From Pseudomonadota bacterium (GTDB taxonomy: Bacteria > Pseudomonadota > Gammaproteobacteria > Burkholderiales > Burkholderiaceae_E), in the NCBI GenBank assembly GCA_023388075.1, contig JAEWGX010000105.1, forward strand, positions 1 to 28,633: DNA of 28,633 nucleotides, read 5' to 3'. A program made the translations under genes and the position numbers. Under the pieces are notes generated by a model. It was given only the letters and a program-made list of their open reading frames with translations, was not told where the DNA came from and ran no database searches. Below, one piece after another: positions 7,337 to 15,454 of the stretch (positions within the stretch are counted from its first letter, which is position 1; the number at the start of each line of letters is the position of its first letter).

Positions 7337-7472
7337 TCGCGGAAAAAGACGCGATGATAGCCGCGCCGGTTTCCCGCGACGATCCTGCCACGTTCCTTGC
7401 CGGCAGCCCCGCCGCGGCCTAGCATGGGGTGGCCGGGCCCGCTCGGGATCTCCGCGAACGCCGGAATCTCCA

Positions 7473-7493
7473 GGGGTGTCGGCACGGCACCCC
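7473..7493 (+). promoter_or_regulatory. Stem-loop in the leader of the Mpo1-like gene
   Basis: GGGGTGTCG and CGGCACCCC pair as a nine-base stem with one G-U pair and the loop GCA. It ends six bases before the likely ribosome site AAGGAA (about 7499-7504) of the gene starting at 7510. It could modulate translation or mRNA stability; no known riboswitch is recognised. Confidence 0.4.
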
Positions 7494-7509
7494 GTCCGAA
7501 GGAACCGCC

Positions 7510-8034
7510 ATGAAGACCGTCGAACAGCAACTTGGCCGCTACGCGGAGTACCACCGGGACCCGCGCAACATCGCCACCCACTTCCTCGGAGTGCCGATGA
7601 TCATGTTCTCGGTCGTGATCCTCCTCTCGCGGCCGGTGCTCGTCGTGGCCGGCCTTCCAGTTACCCTGGCGCTGCTGGCCGCGATCGCTGCCGGCGCCTA
7701 CTACCTGCGCCTGCACCCGCCGACCGGCCTGCTCATGGCCCTGGTCCTCGCGGCGATGCTTTACCTGGCCGGTCGGATCGCCGGCATGCAGACCGCCACC
7801 TGGCTCGGCTGGGGCCTGGGGCTCTTCGTGGTCGGCTGGATCATCCAGGCAGTCGGACATGTCTACGAAGGCCGCAAACCCGCCTTCATGGACGACCTGA
7901 TCGGTCTGGTCATCGGCCCGCACTTCGTGCTCTGCGAGGCGCTCTTCGCCTTCGGCCTCTTCCCCGAGCTCAAGGCCGGGATCGAGCGCATCGCCGGGCC
8001 GGTCCGGCGCCGGGCCGAAGGCGCCGCGGCGTAG
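7510..8034 (+). CDS. Mpo1-like (DUF962, YGL010w) membrane protein
   Basis: The product is 174 residues with the start at ATG 7510 after AAGGAA. The N-terminal signature is YHRDPRNIATHFLGVP, with H15 and H24 nine residues apart, and the C-terminal signature is GHVYEGRKPAF with H117 and E120. In between are about four hydrophobic helices. Yeast Mpo1 is an Fe(II)-dependent dioxygenase that acts in alpha-oxidation of 2-hydroxy fatty acids, and these histidines correspond to its essential ones. Whether bacterial members share that activity is not settled by the sequence. It is a single gene with a divergent permease upstream and a convergent MOSC gene downstream. The C-terminal tail is Arg/Ala-rich. 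Confidence 0.85.
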   Translation: MKTVEQQLGRYAEYHRDPRNIATHFLGVPMIMFSVVILLSRPVLVVAGLPVTLALLAAIAAGAYYLRLHPPTGLLMALVLAAMLYLAGRIAGMQTATWLGWGLGLFVVGWIIQAVGHVYEGRKPAFMDDLIGLVIGPHFVLCEALFAFGLFPELKAGIERIAGPVRRRAEGAAA

Positions 8035-8064
8035 TTTCAGCCCGAGCGGCCTTGCCCGGACCGC

Positions 8065-8907
8065 TCAGCGGAAGTCGACCTCGACCGCCAGCTCGTCGCC
8101 CACCCGCACCACCGCCTCGTCGGCGCCACGCACCACGATCGCATTCATGCCGAACGCGAGGCCGTCGACGCGCTCGCTGTACCGGTAGGTCGAAAGGATG
8201 TCGGTCGGCTCGGTGCCGACCTCCGCGGTCTGCTGGTCGATGCAGGGCACGACGCAACGCGCGCAGGGCTTGACCATCCGGAACGCGTACTGCTCGGTCG
8301 AGAGCGTGGCCAGGTAGTCCTCGCCGTAAGGATCCAGGCCGTCCACCACCACGCTCGGACGGAAGCGCTCGACCGGCAGCGCCGCCTTTCCCGCTGCCTC
8401 CAGCCGGCGGTTGAGATCATCGAGCGAGGCGCGCGAGATCACCAGCAGCGGATAGCCGTCGGCGAACTGGGTGATGGCTTCGTCGTCGCCGGTCCATTGC
8501 CGGTCGCAGATGCGGCGAAAGTCCGGGTCGATCCGCACCAGCCGCACCGGCTGCTCGAGGAACTTGCTGAACCAGGTGTTGACCACCTCGTTCTCCGCGA
8601 AGGCCGCCACCCGGTCGCTCCAGATCGAGACCTCCAGCCGATGCGCCGGGTCGTAGTCGAAGCCGGCAACCGGGATGTCCAGGCCGAGCATGCCCGGCGC
8701 CTTCACCTGCAGGCTGCCGAATTTGAGGGCGGTCTGGACCAGCGCGAGCCGCGGCACGGTACGCTGCGACAGGAAGCGGCCGGCCTCGTCCACGACCATC
8801 CAGAGGCGGTCGAGATAGAGGCCGGTCTCCCAGAGGTCCGCGGACTCGACGCGGATGCCCTTGCAGGACTTGATGGGGTAGACGAAGAGGTCCGTGACGA
8901 CGGCCAT
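8065..8907 (-). CDS. MOSC-domain protein (YcbX/mARC type)
   Basis: The protein is 280 residues from the ATG at 8907. The N-terminal MOSC_N barrel (about 3-125) starts VTDLFVYPIKSCKGI. The MOSC domain (about 145-278) contains RFRPSVVVDG and the cofactor-region motif KPCARCVVPCID with C215, C218 and C222. Proteins of this type bind the molybdenum cofactor through a cysteine and reduce N-hydroxylated compounds, as in mARC and E. coli YcbX. YcbX carries an extra C-terminal ferredoxin domain that is absent here, so an external electron donor is needed. The open frame extends upstream to 9153, but the extension runs into the divergent gene and lacks domain features. The gene is transcribed divergently from the UxaA-family gene. 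Confidence 0.88.
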   Translation of the reverse strand: MAVVTDLFVYPIKSCKGIRVESADLWETGLYLDRLWMVVDEAGRFLSQRTVPRLALVQTALKFGSLQVKAPGMLGLDIPVAGFDYDPAHRLEVSIWSDRVAAFAENEVVNTWFSKFLEQPVRLVRIDPDFRRICDRQWTGDDEAITQFADGYPLLVISRASLDDLNRRLEAAGKAALPVERFRPSVVVDGLDPYGEDYLATLSTEQYAFRMVKPCARCVVPCIDQQTAEVGTEPTDILSTYRYSERVDGLAFGMNAIVVRGADEAVVRVGDELAVEVDFR

Positions 8908-8983
8908 GGGCTGCTCGTTGGGTTCGGTCGGTTCGGTCGCATTGTAAGGGTCTAGAATGATTGCATTCACCAGAGAGAAAGCC
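8908..8983. promoter_or_regulatory. Divergent promoter region of MOSC and UxaA-family genes
   Basis: This 76-bp gap has a -10-like TAGAAT (8953-8958) pointing right and a -10-like TACAAT (8946-8941) pointing left. Neither has a convincing -35 box. GAATG-ATTG-CATTC (8955-8968) is a perfect inverted repeat over the presumed start point of the rightward gene. GGTTCGGTC is repeated twice in tandem (8921-8938). The inverted repeat could be an operator; its regulator is not visible in the window. Confidence 0.4.
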
Positions 8984-10516
8984 ATGGCCGTCGTCTCCCT
9001 CATCCGCAAGCCCTTCCTGCGCCTCAATCCCGCCGACGACGTCGTGATCGCGGCCAAGCCGCTCGCGGCCGGCACGCGGCTGGAGGAAGAGGGCATCGAC
9101 TGCGCGGACGCGATTCCCGCCGGCCACAAGGTGGCCACCCGGGCGGTCGCCAAGGGCCAGCCGGTGCGGCGCTACAACCAGATCATCGGGTTCGCCAGCC
9201 AGGACATCGCGCCGGGCCAGCACGTCCACGTGCACAACCTCGCGTTCGACGGCTTCACCCGGGACTACGCGATCGGGGTGGACGTGAAGCCGACACCGAA
9301 GGCCGCCGCGCCGGCCACGTTCAACGGCTACGTGCGGGCCGACGGCCGTGTCGCGACGCGCAACTACATCGGCGTCATCGCCACCGTGAACTGCTCGGCG
9401 ACCGTGGTCAAGTACGTGGCGGCGCACTTCACGCCGGAGCGGCTCGCGGCCTTCCCGAACGTCGACGGCGTCGTGCCGATCACCCACAGCGTCGGCTGCG
9501 GCATGGACACCAACGGCCAGGGCATGGACGTCCTGCGACGCACCATCGCCGGCTACGTGCGCCACCCCAACTTCGCCGGGGTGGTGATGATCGGCCTGGG
9601 TTGCGAGGCGAACCAGATGGACGCGCTCTTCCAGACCCAGGGCCTGGACGAGGACCGCATGCTGCGCCCGCTGGTGATCCAGACCTCCGGCGGCAGCCGC
9701 AAGACCGTGCAGGCCGGCATCGAGGCGATCGAGGCAATGCTGCCGGTGGCCAACGGGTTCGAGCGCGAACCGGTTCCGGCGGCCTGGCTCACCGTGGGAC
9801 TGCAGTGCGGCGGCTCGGACGGCTACTCCGGGATCTCCGCCAACCCCGCGCTTGGCGCGGCCTGCGACCTGCTGGTGTCGCACGGCGGGACGGTGATCCT
9901 TTCGGAGACGCCGGAGATCTACGGCGCGGAGCACCTGCTCACCCGCCGCGCGGTCAGCCCGGAGGTGGCGCAGAAGCTGATCGACCGGATCCACTGGTGG
10001 GAAGGCTACACGGAGCGCAACGAAGGCAGCATGGACAACAACCCGTCGCCGGGCAACAAGGCCGGCGGCCTCACGACCATCCTCGAGAAATCCCTCGGCG
10101 CGGTGGCCAAGGCCGGCACCACCAACCTGGTGGACGTCTTCAACTACGCCGAGCCGGTCATAGCCAAGGGGATGGTGTTCATGGATTCGCCAGGGTACGA
10201 CCCGGTGTCGGCGACCGGCCAGGTGGCCGGCGGCGCCAACCTCATCTGCTTCACCACCGGCCGCGGCTCGGTCTACGGCTGCAAGCCCTCGCCGTCCCTC
10301 AAGCTCGCCACCAACTCCGTCCTCTACCAGCGCATGACCGAGGACATGGACATCAACTGCGGCGACATCATCGAGGGCACCAGCACGGTCGCGGAGAAGG
10401 GCCGAGAGATCTTCGAGCTGATGCTGCGAACCGCTTCCGGCGAGAAGAGCAAGAGCGAGGAGCTGGGGATCGGCTCCGAGGAATTCGTCCCCTGGTACCT
10501 CGGCGCGGTGATGTAG
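8984..10516 (+). CDS. UxaA-family sugar-acid dehydratase (altronate/galactarate dehydratase-like)
   Basis: The protein is 510 residues. An N-terminal SAF-like domain (about 10-90) is followed by the two UxaA domains. Family marks are GRVATRNYIGVIATVNCSAT, THSVGCGMDTNGQG, VVMIGLGCEANQ, LQCGGSDGYSGISANPALG and NPSPGNKAGGLTTILEKSLG. Conserved cysteines (C137, C172, C207) fit an iron-dependent dehydratase. Such enzymes remove water from aldonic or aldaric acids to give 2-keto-3-deoxy acids. The ATG at 8984 follows AGAGAGAAAG. An in-frame ATG at 8957 sits inside the -10-like TAGAAT and is less likely. The length is close to GarD and UxaA. It may feed the SDR plus FAH-family pair at 1913-3523, but it is not adjacent to them, so that link is weak. 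Confidence 0.9.
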   Translation: MAVVSLIRKPFLRLNPADDVVIAAKPLAAGTRLEEEGIDCADAIPAGHKVATRAVAKGQPVRRYNQIIGFASQDIAPGQHVHVHNLAFDGFTRDYAIGVDVKPTPKAAAPATFNGYVRADGRVATRNYIGVIATVNCSATVVKYVAAHFTPERLAAFPNVDGVVPITHSVGCGMDTNGQGMDVLRRTIAGYVRHPNFAGVVMIGLGCEANQMDALFQTQGLDEDRMLRPLVIQTSGGSRKTVQAGIEAIEAMLPVANGFEREPVPAAWLTVGLQCGGSDGYSGISANPALGAACDLLVSHGGTVILSETPEIYGAEHLLTRRAVSPEVAQKLIDRIHWWEGYTERNEGSMDNNPSPGNKAGGLTTILEKSLGAVAKAGTTNLVDVFNYAEPVIAKGMVFMDSPGYDPVSATGQVAGGANLICFTTGRGSVYGCKPSPSLKLATNSVLYQRMTEDMDINCGDIIEGTSTVAEKGREIFELMLRTASGEKSKSEELGIGSEEFVPWYLGAVM

Positions 10517-10531
10517 CCTCGGCGATGTAGC

Positions 10532-10873
10532 CTACCGCGGCCGCGCCAGGACCAGGGTGGCATAGGTCGGCGCGCCGTCCGCCCGCGGGGCGAACCCGAA
10601 GCCGACATCCACGAAGGCGGTATTCATGATGTTCGCGCAGTGGCGCGGGCTCGCGAGCCATGCCGCCACCACTGCCGCCGGCGAAGCCTGCCCCATCGCG
10701 ACGTTCTCCCCGACCGCGCTCCAGCGGTAGCCCGTCCCGGAGAGGCGGGTGCCGACGCTCGAGCCGCCAGCGCCCGCGTGGCTCATGACCACCCCGAGCA
10801 CCACGCCCGGCGTGGCGCCCATCCGGCGCAAGTGGTCCGGGATCGACCATCCCGTCAGGCGAAACGACCCCAT
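10532..10873 (-). CDS. Short CAP/SCP-domain protein, N-terminal part of the fold missing
   Basis: This 113-residue protein matches the second half of a bacterial CAP (YkwD/PR-1) domain. MSHAGAGGSSVGTRL holds H32, GYRWSAVGENVAMGQ holds E56, AAWLASPRHCANIMN holds H78, and FVDVGFGFA is the closing strand. The normal first helices and the signal peptide are absent. Residues 1-28 do not look like CAP, and the three minus-strand frames upstream to about 10980 hold no missing piece. The start at 10873 still has a strong ribosome site, GGAGG five bases before it. It may be an expressed relic, a truncated gene with a new start, or a cytoplasmic variant. It is convergent with the UxaA-family gene and divergent from the M16 protease. 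Confidence 0.65.
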   Translation of the reverse strand: MGSFRLTGWSIPDHLRRMGATPGVVLGVVMSHAGAGGSSVGTRLSGTGYRWSAVGENVAMGQASPAAVVAAWLASPRHCANIMNTAFVDVGFGFAPRADGAPTYATLVLARPR

Positions 10874-10878
10874 CGGAT

Positions 10879-10883
10879 CCTCC
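10879..10883 (-). promoter_or_regulatory. Ribosome binding site of the CAP-domain gene
   Basis: GGAGG on the minus strand, five bases before the ATG at 10873. Its strength argues that the shortened reading frame is translated. Confidence 0.6.
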
Positions 10884-11011
10884 GTGCGGCGCGCCCAGGC
10901 GCCTTCGATCGAGGTTAGCGCGCGGCTCCCACCCCGACGGGTCCGGGACGCCGGTCATCCGCCCGACGGCAGCGGCGGCATCCCCGACGGTCGCCGCGTC
11001 CCGGCCCGCAC

Positions 11012-11037
11012 GGCTCGCGGCGTCGACGCCGCGAGCC
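11012..11037. repeat. Perfect 26-bp palindrome
   Basis: The half-site GGCTCGCGGCGTC is followed directly by its exact reverse complement, with a central GTCGAC. It lies in the 267-bp gap between the divergent CAP and M16 genes, 104 bp before the M16 start. It could extrude as a cruciform, fold as a GC-rich hairpin in RNA from either strand, or bind a dimeric protein. There is no T-run on either side, so it is not a classical terminator. The rest of this gap (10874-11140) shows no gene I can support. Confidence 0.85.
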
Positions 11038-11128
11038 TGCTCCGCACACGACAACCGGGTCACCGCCGGCGGTCTTGGCCCGAACGATGGACAATCGGGG
11101 TCCCGCCCGCGCGGTACCGCGCGTCGAC

Positions 11129-11133
11129 AGGAG
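11129..11133 (+). promoter_or_regulatory. Ribosome binding site that selects a TTG start for the M16 protease
   Basis: AGGAG lies seven bases before the in-frame TTG at 11141. The next in-frame ATG (11174) has no such site. Confidence 0.6.
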
Positions 11134-11140
11134 ACCAGAG

Positions 11141-13957
11141 TTGCGCATCCCCGTGCCGTCATCGCCCACCCGCATGGTCGGGCGCCGTGGCCCTGCCCAC
11201 GACCATTGCACCGCCGTCGCCACGGCCGTGGCCGCCCTCGCCGCCCTCTTTCTCGCCGCGCTGCCGCTGCCGGCGGCCGCCCAGGCAAGCGAGCCGTCCG
11301 CACGCGCCGCGACGCCGGTGAGCACGGAGCCGCAGAAGCTCGCCACCATCGCCGGCGTCACCGAGTACCTGCTGCCTAACGGCCTGCGCGTGCTGACGAG
11401 CCGGGACCGCTCGCAACCGACGGTGACCATGAATCTCGTCTACCAGGTCGGCTCGCGCCACGAAGGCGCCGGCGAAGCCGGCATGGCGCACCTGCTCGAG
11501 CACATGCTGTTCAAGGGCACCGAGGCGACGCCAGACCCGAAGCGAGAATTCTCGCGGCGCGGCATGCGCTGGAACGCCACCACGTCCTATGACCGGACCA
11601 ACTATTTCGCCCGCTTCAACCACGACGTCGACCACGCCGCCTGGCTGCTCGGCTGGTTCGCCGACACGATGAGCAACGTCCGCATCGACGCCGAGAAGCT
11701 CGACTCGGAGCGTCCGGTGGTGCGCAACGAGATGCAGGCGAGCGAGAACCGGCCCCAGCAGCTCCTGTACCAGCAGCTCATGTCGACCGCCTACGACTTT
11801 CATTCCTACGGGCGCGCGGTGATCGGCAACGTCTCCGACCTGGCGAACGTGCGGCCGCAACGACTGCAGGCCTTCTACGAGCGCTACTACCGCCCGGACA
11901 ATGCGGTGCTGATCGTGACCGGCGCCTTCGACGAGGCCGAGACGATGGCGATGGTCGCCGGGACGCTGGGCAAGGTGCCGCGCCCGGCCAGCGAGCTCGC
12001 GCATCCCTACACGCTCGATCGGGCGCAGCAGGGCGAGCGCGAGGTCGCCTTGCGGCGAGCGGGCGGCGTCCCGATGCTCGCGGTGGGCTATCACATGATG
12101 CCGGGCTCCGCCCGCGAAGCGGTCGCCTTCTCGGTACTGTGCGTCATGCTGACGCGCCAACCGGACGGCCCGCTCTACGAGGCCCTGGTGAAGGAGGGGC
12201 TCGCGGTCAGCATCTACGGCTACCCGGTGGGGCTGCATGACCCCGGAGTGGTGGTGTTCGGCGCCATGCTCGACGCGAGCCACGACCGCGCCGCGGCGTG
12301 GGCGAAGCTGCAGACCCTGCTCGAGGAGGAGCTGCCGCTCTCCCAGGAGAGCCTCGAGCGGACCAAGCTCGACTTCGCCAACTCGCATCGGGCCATGATG
12401 GAGTCGCCCGAGTCGCTCGGTTGGGGGCTGACCGAGGCGGTCGCCCTGGGCGACTGGCGCCTGCTGTTCGCGCAGGCCGACTGGACGCAGGCGGTCACGC
12501 TGGAGGAGATCGAGACCGTCGCGCGCAAGTACCTGCTGCAGTCGAACCGCACCCTCGCCTGGTACCTGCCGAGCGAATCGCCGCGTCGAGCGCCGGACCC
12601 CGCCCGCGTCGACGTGGCCAAGCTGCTCGAGGATCACCCATGGCAGCAGGCGCCGGACGTCGAAGCCGACTACCCGCTCGACGCGAAGAGCATCGAGGCG
12701 CACGCGGTGACCGGCCGGCTCGAGACCGGACAGGCCTATGCGATCCTGCCGCGCCGCACCCGCGGCGACCGCGTGAGCGTGGCGCTGCGCCTGCAGTGGG
12801 GCGACCTGCAGAGCCTCCGCGGGCGATGGAAGGATGCCGACATGCTCGACCGCATGATGCTCACCGCCACCCGGGAGCTCACCCTGCAGGCGCTGGAGGA
12901 TCGGCTCCGGCCCCTCGATGCACGCATGGACGTTGCCGCCAGCGAGATCGGCGCGGAGCTGACCATGCAGGTACCGCGGCAGCATCTCGAGGCAGCGCTC
13001 GCGATCGCCGTGCAGGCGCTGCGCGAGCCGGAGTTCCCCGCCGACGTCTACGAGGAGCGCAAGCGCCGCCTCGTGGCGAACATCCGTTCACGCCAGGACC
13101 AACCGGAATCCATCGTCTCCGACGCGTTGCGGCGGGCGGGATTCCCCTACCCGCCCGAGGATCCGCGCCACTACCGGCCGCCGGAGGAACGCATCGCCGA
13201 CCTGCAGGCGCACACGGTCGAGCGCATGAAGGCCTTCTACCGGGATTTCGCCGGCGCCTCGCGCGCGCAGCTCGCGGTGGTGGGTGATGTCGAGCCGCAG
13301 GCGATCATTTCCTGGCTAGGGCAGGCGCTCGGCGACTGGAAGAGCCCCCAGCCCTGGGAGCGGATCGTTCGCCCTTTCCATCCGCTGCCCAGCGATCGGC
13401 GCCTGCAGTCCGTGCCCGACAAGCCGAACGCGGTGTACCTGCAGGCGCGGGCGGTGCCGGTGGGCGAGGACGACCCGGACTACATCCCGCTCGCCCTTGC
13501 CATGCGCATCTTCGGCGCCGATTCCGACAGCCGGGTATCACGCCGCCTGCGCGAGCAGGAGAGCCTCACCTACGGCGCGTACGCGCTGCTCAGCTCCGAT
13601 CGCGAGGTGAGCAGCGGCATGGTCAGCATCCGCGCGATCCACGCGCCAGGCAATGTCGGCCGCGTGGAGCAGGCGATCGACGAGGAGATCGAGCGGGCGC
13701 TGCGCGAGGGCTTCACCCAGGACGAGCTGGACGCCGCCCGCAATGCCTGGGTGGACCGGCGTCTCCAGGTGCTCGCCGACGAAGGCAGCGTCGCGTCGAT
13801 CCTCGCGTCGAACCTGTACTGGGACGACACCATGCAACGCTGGATGGACCGGGACGAGCGCATCCGCACCTTGACTCTCGACGAGGTGAACGCGGCCTTC
13901 CGCAAGCACGTGAAGCCCGGCGAGGCGCTGGTGCTCGGCGCCGGGGACTATGACTGA
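11141..13957 (+). CDS. Secreted M16 (pitrilysin/insulinase) zinc metalloprotease, two-domain
   Basis: The product is 938 residues from the TTG at 11141, chosen for its AGGAG site. It has a long signal peptide with the hydrophobic core AVATAVAALAALFLAALPLP and likely cleavage near AAAQA (about residue 49). The first M16 unit carries the zinc site HLLEH (H117, E120, H121) and the distal ligand E197, with the family spacing of 76. LYEALVKEGLAVSIYGYPVG and related segments continue the unit. The second unit (about 500-930) has no HxxEH but keeps SRVSRRLREQESLTYGAYA, the Arg/Tyr substrate-holding motif of inactive M16 halves. This active-plus-inactive layout is normal in single-chain M16 proteases. 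It probably degrades peptides in the periplasm. The open frame extends upstream to an ATG at 11075 that lacks a ribosome site. Confidence 0.93.
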   Translation: MRIPVPSSPTRMVGRRGPAHDHCTAVATAVAALAALFLAALPLPAAAQASEPSARAATPVSTEPQKLATIAGVTEYLLPNGLRVLTSRDRSQPTVTMNLVYQVGSRHEGAGEAGMAHLLEHMLFKGTEATPDPKREFSRRGMRWNATTSYDRTNYFARFNHDVDHAAWLLGWFADTMSNVRIDAEKLDSERPVVRNEMQASENRPQQLLYQQLMSTAYDFHSYGRAVIGNVSDLANVRPQRLQAFYERYYRPDNAVLIVTGAFDEAETMAMVAGTLGKVPRPASELAHPYTLDRAQQGEREVALRRAGGVPMLAVGYHMMPGSAREAVAFSVLCVMLTRQPDGPLYEALVKEGLAVSIYGYPVGLHDPGVVVFGAMLDASHDRAAAWAKLQTLLEEELPLSQESLERTKLDFANSHRAMMESPESLGWGLTEAVALGDWRLLFAQADWTQAVTLEEIETVARKYLLQSNRTLAWYLPSESPRRAPDPARVDVAKLLEDHPWQQAPDVEADYPLDAKSIEAHAVTGRLETGQAYAILPRRTRGDRVSVALRLQWGDLQSLRGRWKDADMLDRMMLTATRELTLQALEDRLRPLDARMDVAASEIGAELTMQVPRQHLEAALAIAVQALREPEFPADVYEERKRRLVANIRSRQDQPESIVSDALRRAGFPYPPEDPRHYRPPEERIADLQAHTVERMKAFYRDFAGASRAQLAVVGDVEPQAIISWLGQALGDWKSPQPWERIVRPFHPLPSDRRLQSVPDKPNAVYLQARAVPVGEDDPDYIPLALAMRIFGADSDSRVSRRLREQESLTYGAYALLSSDREVSSGMVSIRAIHAPGNVGRVEQAIDEEIERALREGFTQDELDAARNAWVDRRLQVLADEGSVASILASNLYWDDTMQRWMDRDERIRTLTLDEVNAAFRKHVKPGEALVLGAGDYD

Positions 13958-14022
13958 GCCCTTCAGCGCAAGCCGCCGCCAGCAACCGGGGCACGCTGAC
14001 ACCGGGGCCGCCACCTCCCCGC

Positions 14023-14038
14023 GGGGCGCCGGCGCCCC
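14023..14038. repeat. 16-bp GC palindrome between protease and permease genes
   Basis: GGGGCGCCGGCGCCCC is a perfect palindrome that ends 12 bases before the permease ATG at 14051. It overlaps a second palindrome, CCCCGCGGGG (14017-14026). The two could form alternative hairpins in a read-through transcript and hide or expose the permease start. No T-run follows. Confidence 0.5.
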
Positions 14039-14050
14039 CGCTCCTGGCGC

Positions 14051-15439
14051 ATGCTGAGATCGCTCTGGTCCATCTCGTCGCTGCTGCTCGGCATGGGGAT
14101 CCTGATCTCCGGCTCCGGGCTGCTCGGCATCCAGCTCGGCCTGCGCGGCGTCCAGGAGGAGTTCGGCAACCTCGTCCTCGGCGTCGTCATGTCGGCCTTC
14201 TACATCGGCTACATGGCCGGCGCCTGGATCTGCCCGCCGCTCATCATGCGGGTGGGCCACATCCGCGCCTTCTCGAGCTTCGCGGCCACCGCGGCGGTGG
14301 TTTCGCTGATGTACGGGCTGGCGGTCGGGCCGCTCCAGTGGTGGCTCCTGCGGATCGTGAACGGCATCGCGCTCATGGGCATCTACATGGTGATCGAGAG
14401 CTGGCTGAACGAACGTGCCCAGACGGCACGGGCGCGGATCTTCTCGCTCTACATGATGATCAACCTGGTCGCCACCGCCATCGGCCAGTACCTGGTGGTG
14501 GCCCGTGGCACCGAGGGCCTGGGCTCGTTCGCGATCGCCGCGATCCTCTTCTGCCTCGGGTTGCTGCCGATCGCGCTCACGCCGCTGCGCCAGCCCGAGC
14601 CGGTGAAGACGCCAAGCCTGTCGTTGCGCAAGCTCTTCCGCACGGCCCCGACCGGCGTCATCGGCTCGCTCGCCGCCGGGCTGGTGCTTGGCTCTTTCTG
14701 GGCGCTCTCGGCCATCTACGCCCGGTCGCTCGGCCTGGACAACCTCGGCGTCGCCAACTTCACCGCCTCGGCGATCATCGGTGGCGCGCTGCTGCAATGG
14801 CCCATCGGCTGGCTGTCGGACCGCCGGGACCGCCGCGCGGTGCTGGCATGGGTCGCGACCGCGGCCGCCTTCATGCTTTGCGCACTCGCCTTGATCGACC
14901 TCGTCGCCGGGCCGGCTCCCGCAACGGTTTGGTACGTGCCGCTCTCCTTCGGCATCGGCGCGTTCGTGTTCTCGATCTACGGCGTGGCCGTCGCCCAGAC
15001 CCATGACCGGTTCCCACCGACCGAAGCGCTCGAGGCCACCAAGGGACTGCTGCTGGTCCACGGCATGGGCGCCGTCTCCGGCCCGCTCATCTGCGGCGCG
15101 ATGATGCAGCTGCTCGGCGCGCGCGGGTTCCCGGTCACGCTTGCGATCATGATGGTCGCCCTCGCGGCCTTCACCGCCGCGCGGATCCGGCGCGACCCGC
15201 CCGTCCCCCCGGAGAGCCGTGGCAGCTTCAGGGCGGTGGACCAGAATTCGCCGGGCGAGATCGAGATGCCGGCGCGCGAGCCGGTGGTCGAGGATGTCAC
15301 GGCAGCCCGGGCGGACGCGTCCCCGCAGGCCGCCGGGACGGCGTCGGCGCAACCGCCGGCGGCAGAGGCCGCGACCGTCGCCGAGGAGGACGTGACCGAC
15401 GCGGTCGTCCTGGAGGGCGTGGACCGGCGGCGTCCGTGA
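14051..15439 (+). CDS. MFS permease, YcaD-like
   Basis: This 462-residue membrane protein has twelve hydrophobic helices in two halves joined by a loop around residues 180-200. The start MLRSLWSISSLLLGMGILIS, the MVIESWLNERAQ segment and the WPIGWLSDRRDRR loop after helix 8 are typical of the YcaD type of MFS protein. The substrate of this type is not known to me. The last 60 or so residues form a hydrophilic Ala/Glu/Pro-rich cytoplasmic tail (PAREPVVEDVTAARADAS) that is longer than in E. coli YcaD. The start is the ATG at 14051, with no clear Shine-Dalgarno site. It lies 93 bp after the protease gene on the same strand and is convergent with the DUF3617 gene. Confidence 0.87.
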   Translation: MLRSLWSISSLLLGMGILISGSGLLGIQLGLRGVQEEFGNLVLGVVMSAFYIGYMAGAWICPPLIMRVGHIRAFSSFAATAAVVSLMYGLAVGPLQWWLLRIVNGIALMGIYMVIESWLNERAQTARARIFSLYMMINLVATAIGQYLVVARGTEGLGSFAIAAILFCLGLLPIALTPLRQPEPVKTPSLSLRKLFRTAPTGVIGSLAAGLVLGSFWALSAIYARSLGLDNLGVANFTASAIIGGALLQWPIGWLSDRRDRRAVLAWVATAAAFMLCALALIDLVAGPAPATVWYVPLSFGIGAFVFSIYGVAVAQTHDRFPPTEALEATKGLLLVHGMGAVSGPLICGAMMQLLGARGFPVTLAIMMVALAAFTAARIRRDPPVPPESRGSFRAVDQNSPGEIEMPAREPVVEDVTAARADASPQAAGTASAQPPAAEAATVAEEDVTDAVVLEGVDRRRP

Positions 15440-15454
15440 GGAGCCCGCCGATCC

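Noticed and set aside
11159..12985. Minus-strand open frame of 608 codons opposite the M16 protease
   Set aside because: The plus strand has the full zinc site and signal peptide. The minus frame is compositionally biased with no domain.
13538..15352. Minus-strand open frame of 604 codons opposite the MFS gene
   Set aside because: It is rich in Asp, Arg and His with no recognisable fold. The plus strand encodes a clear 12-helix permease.
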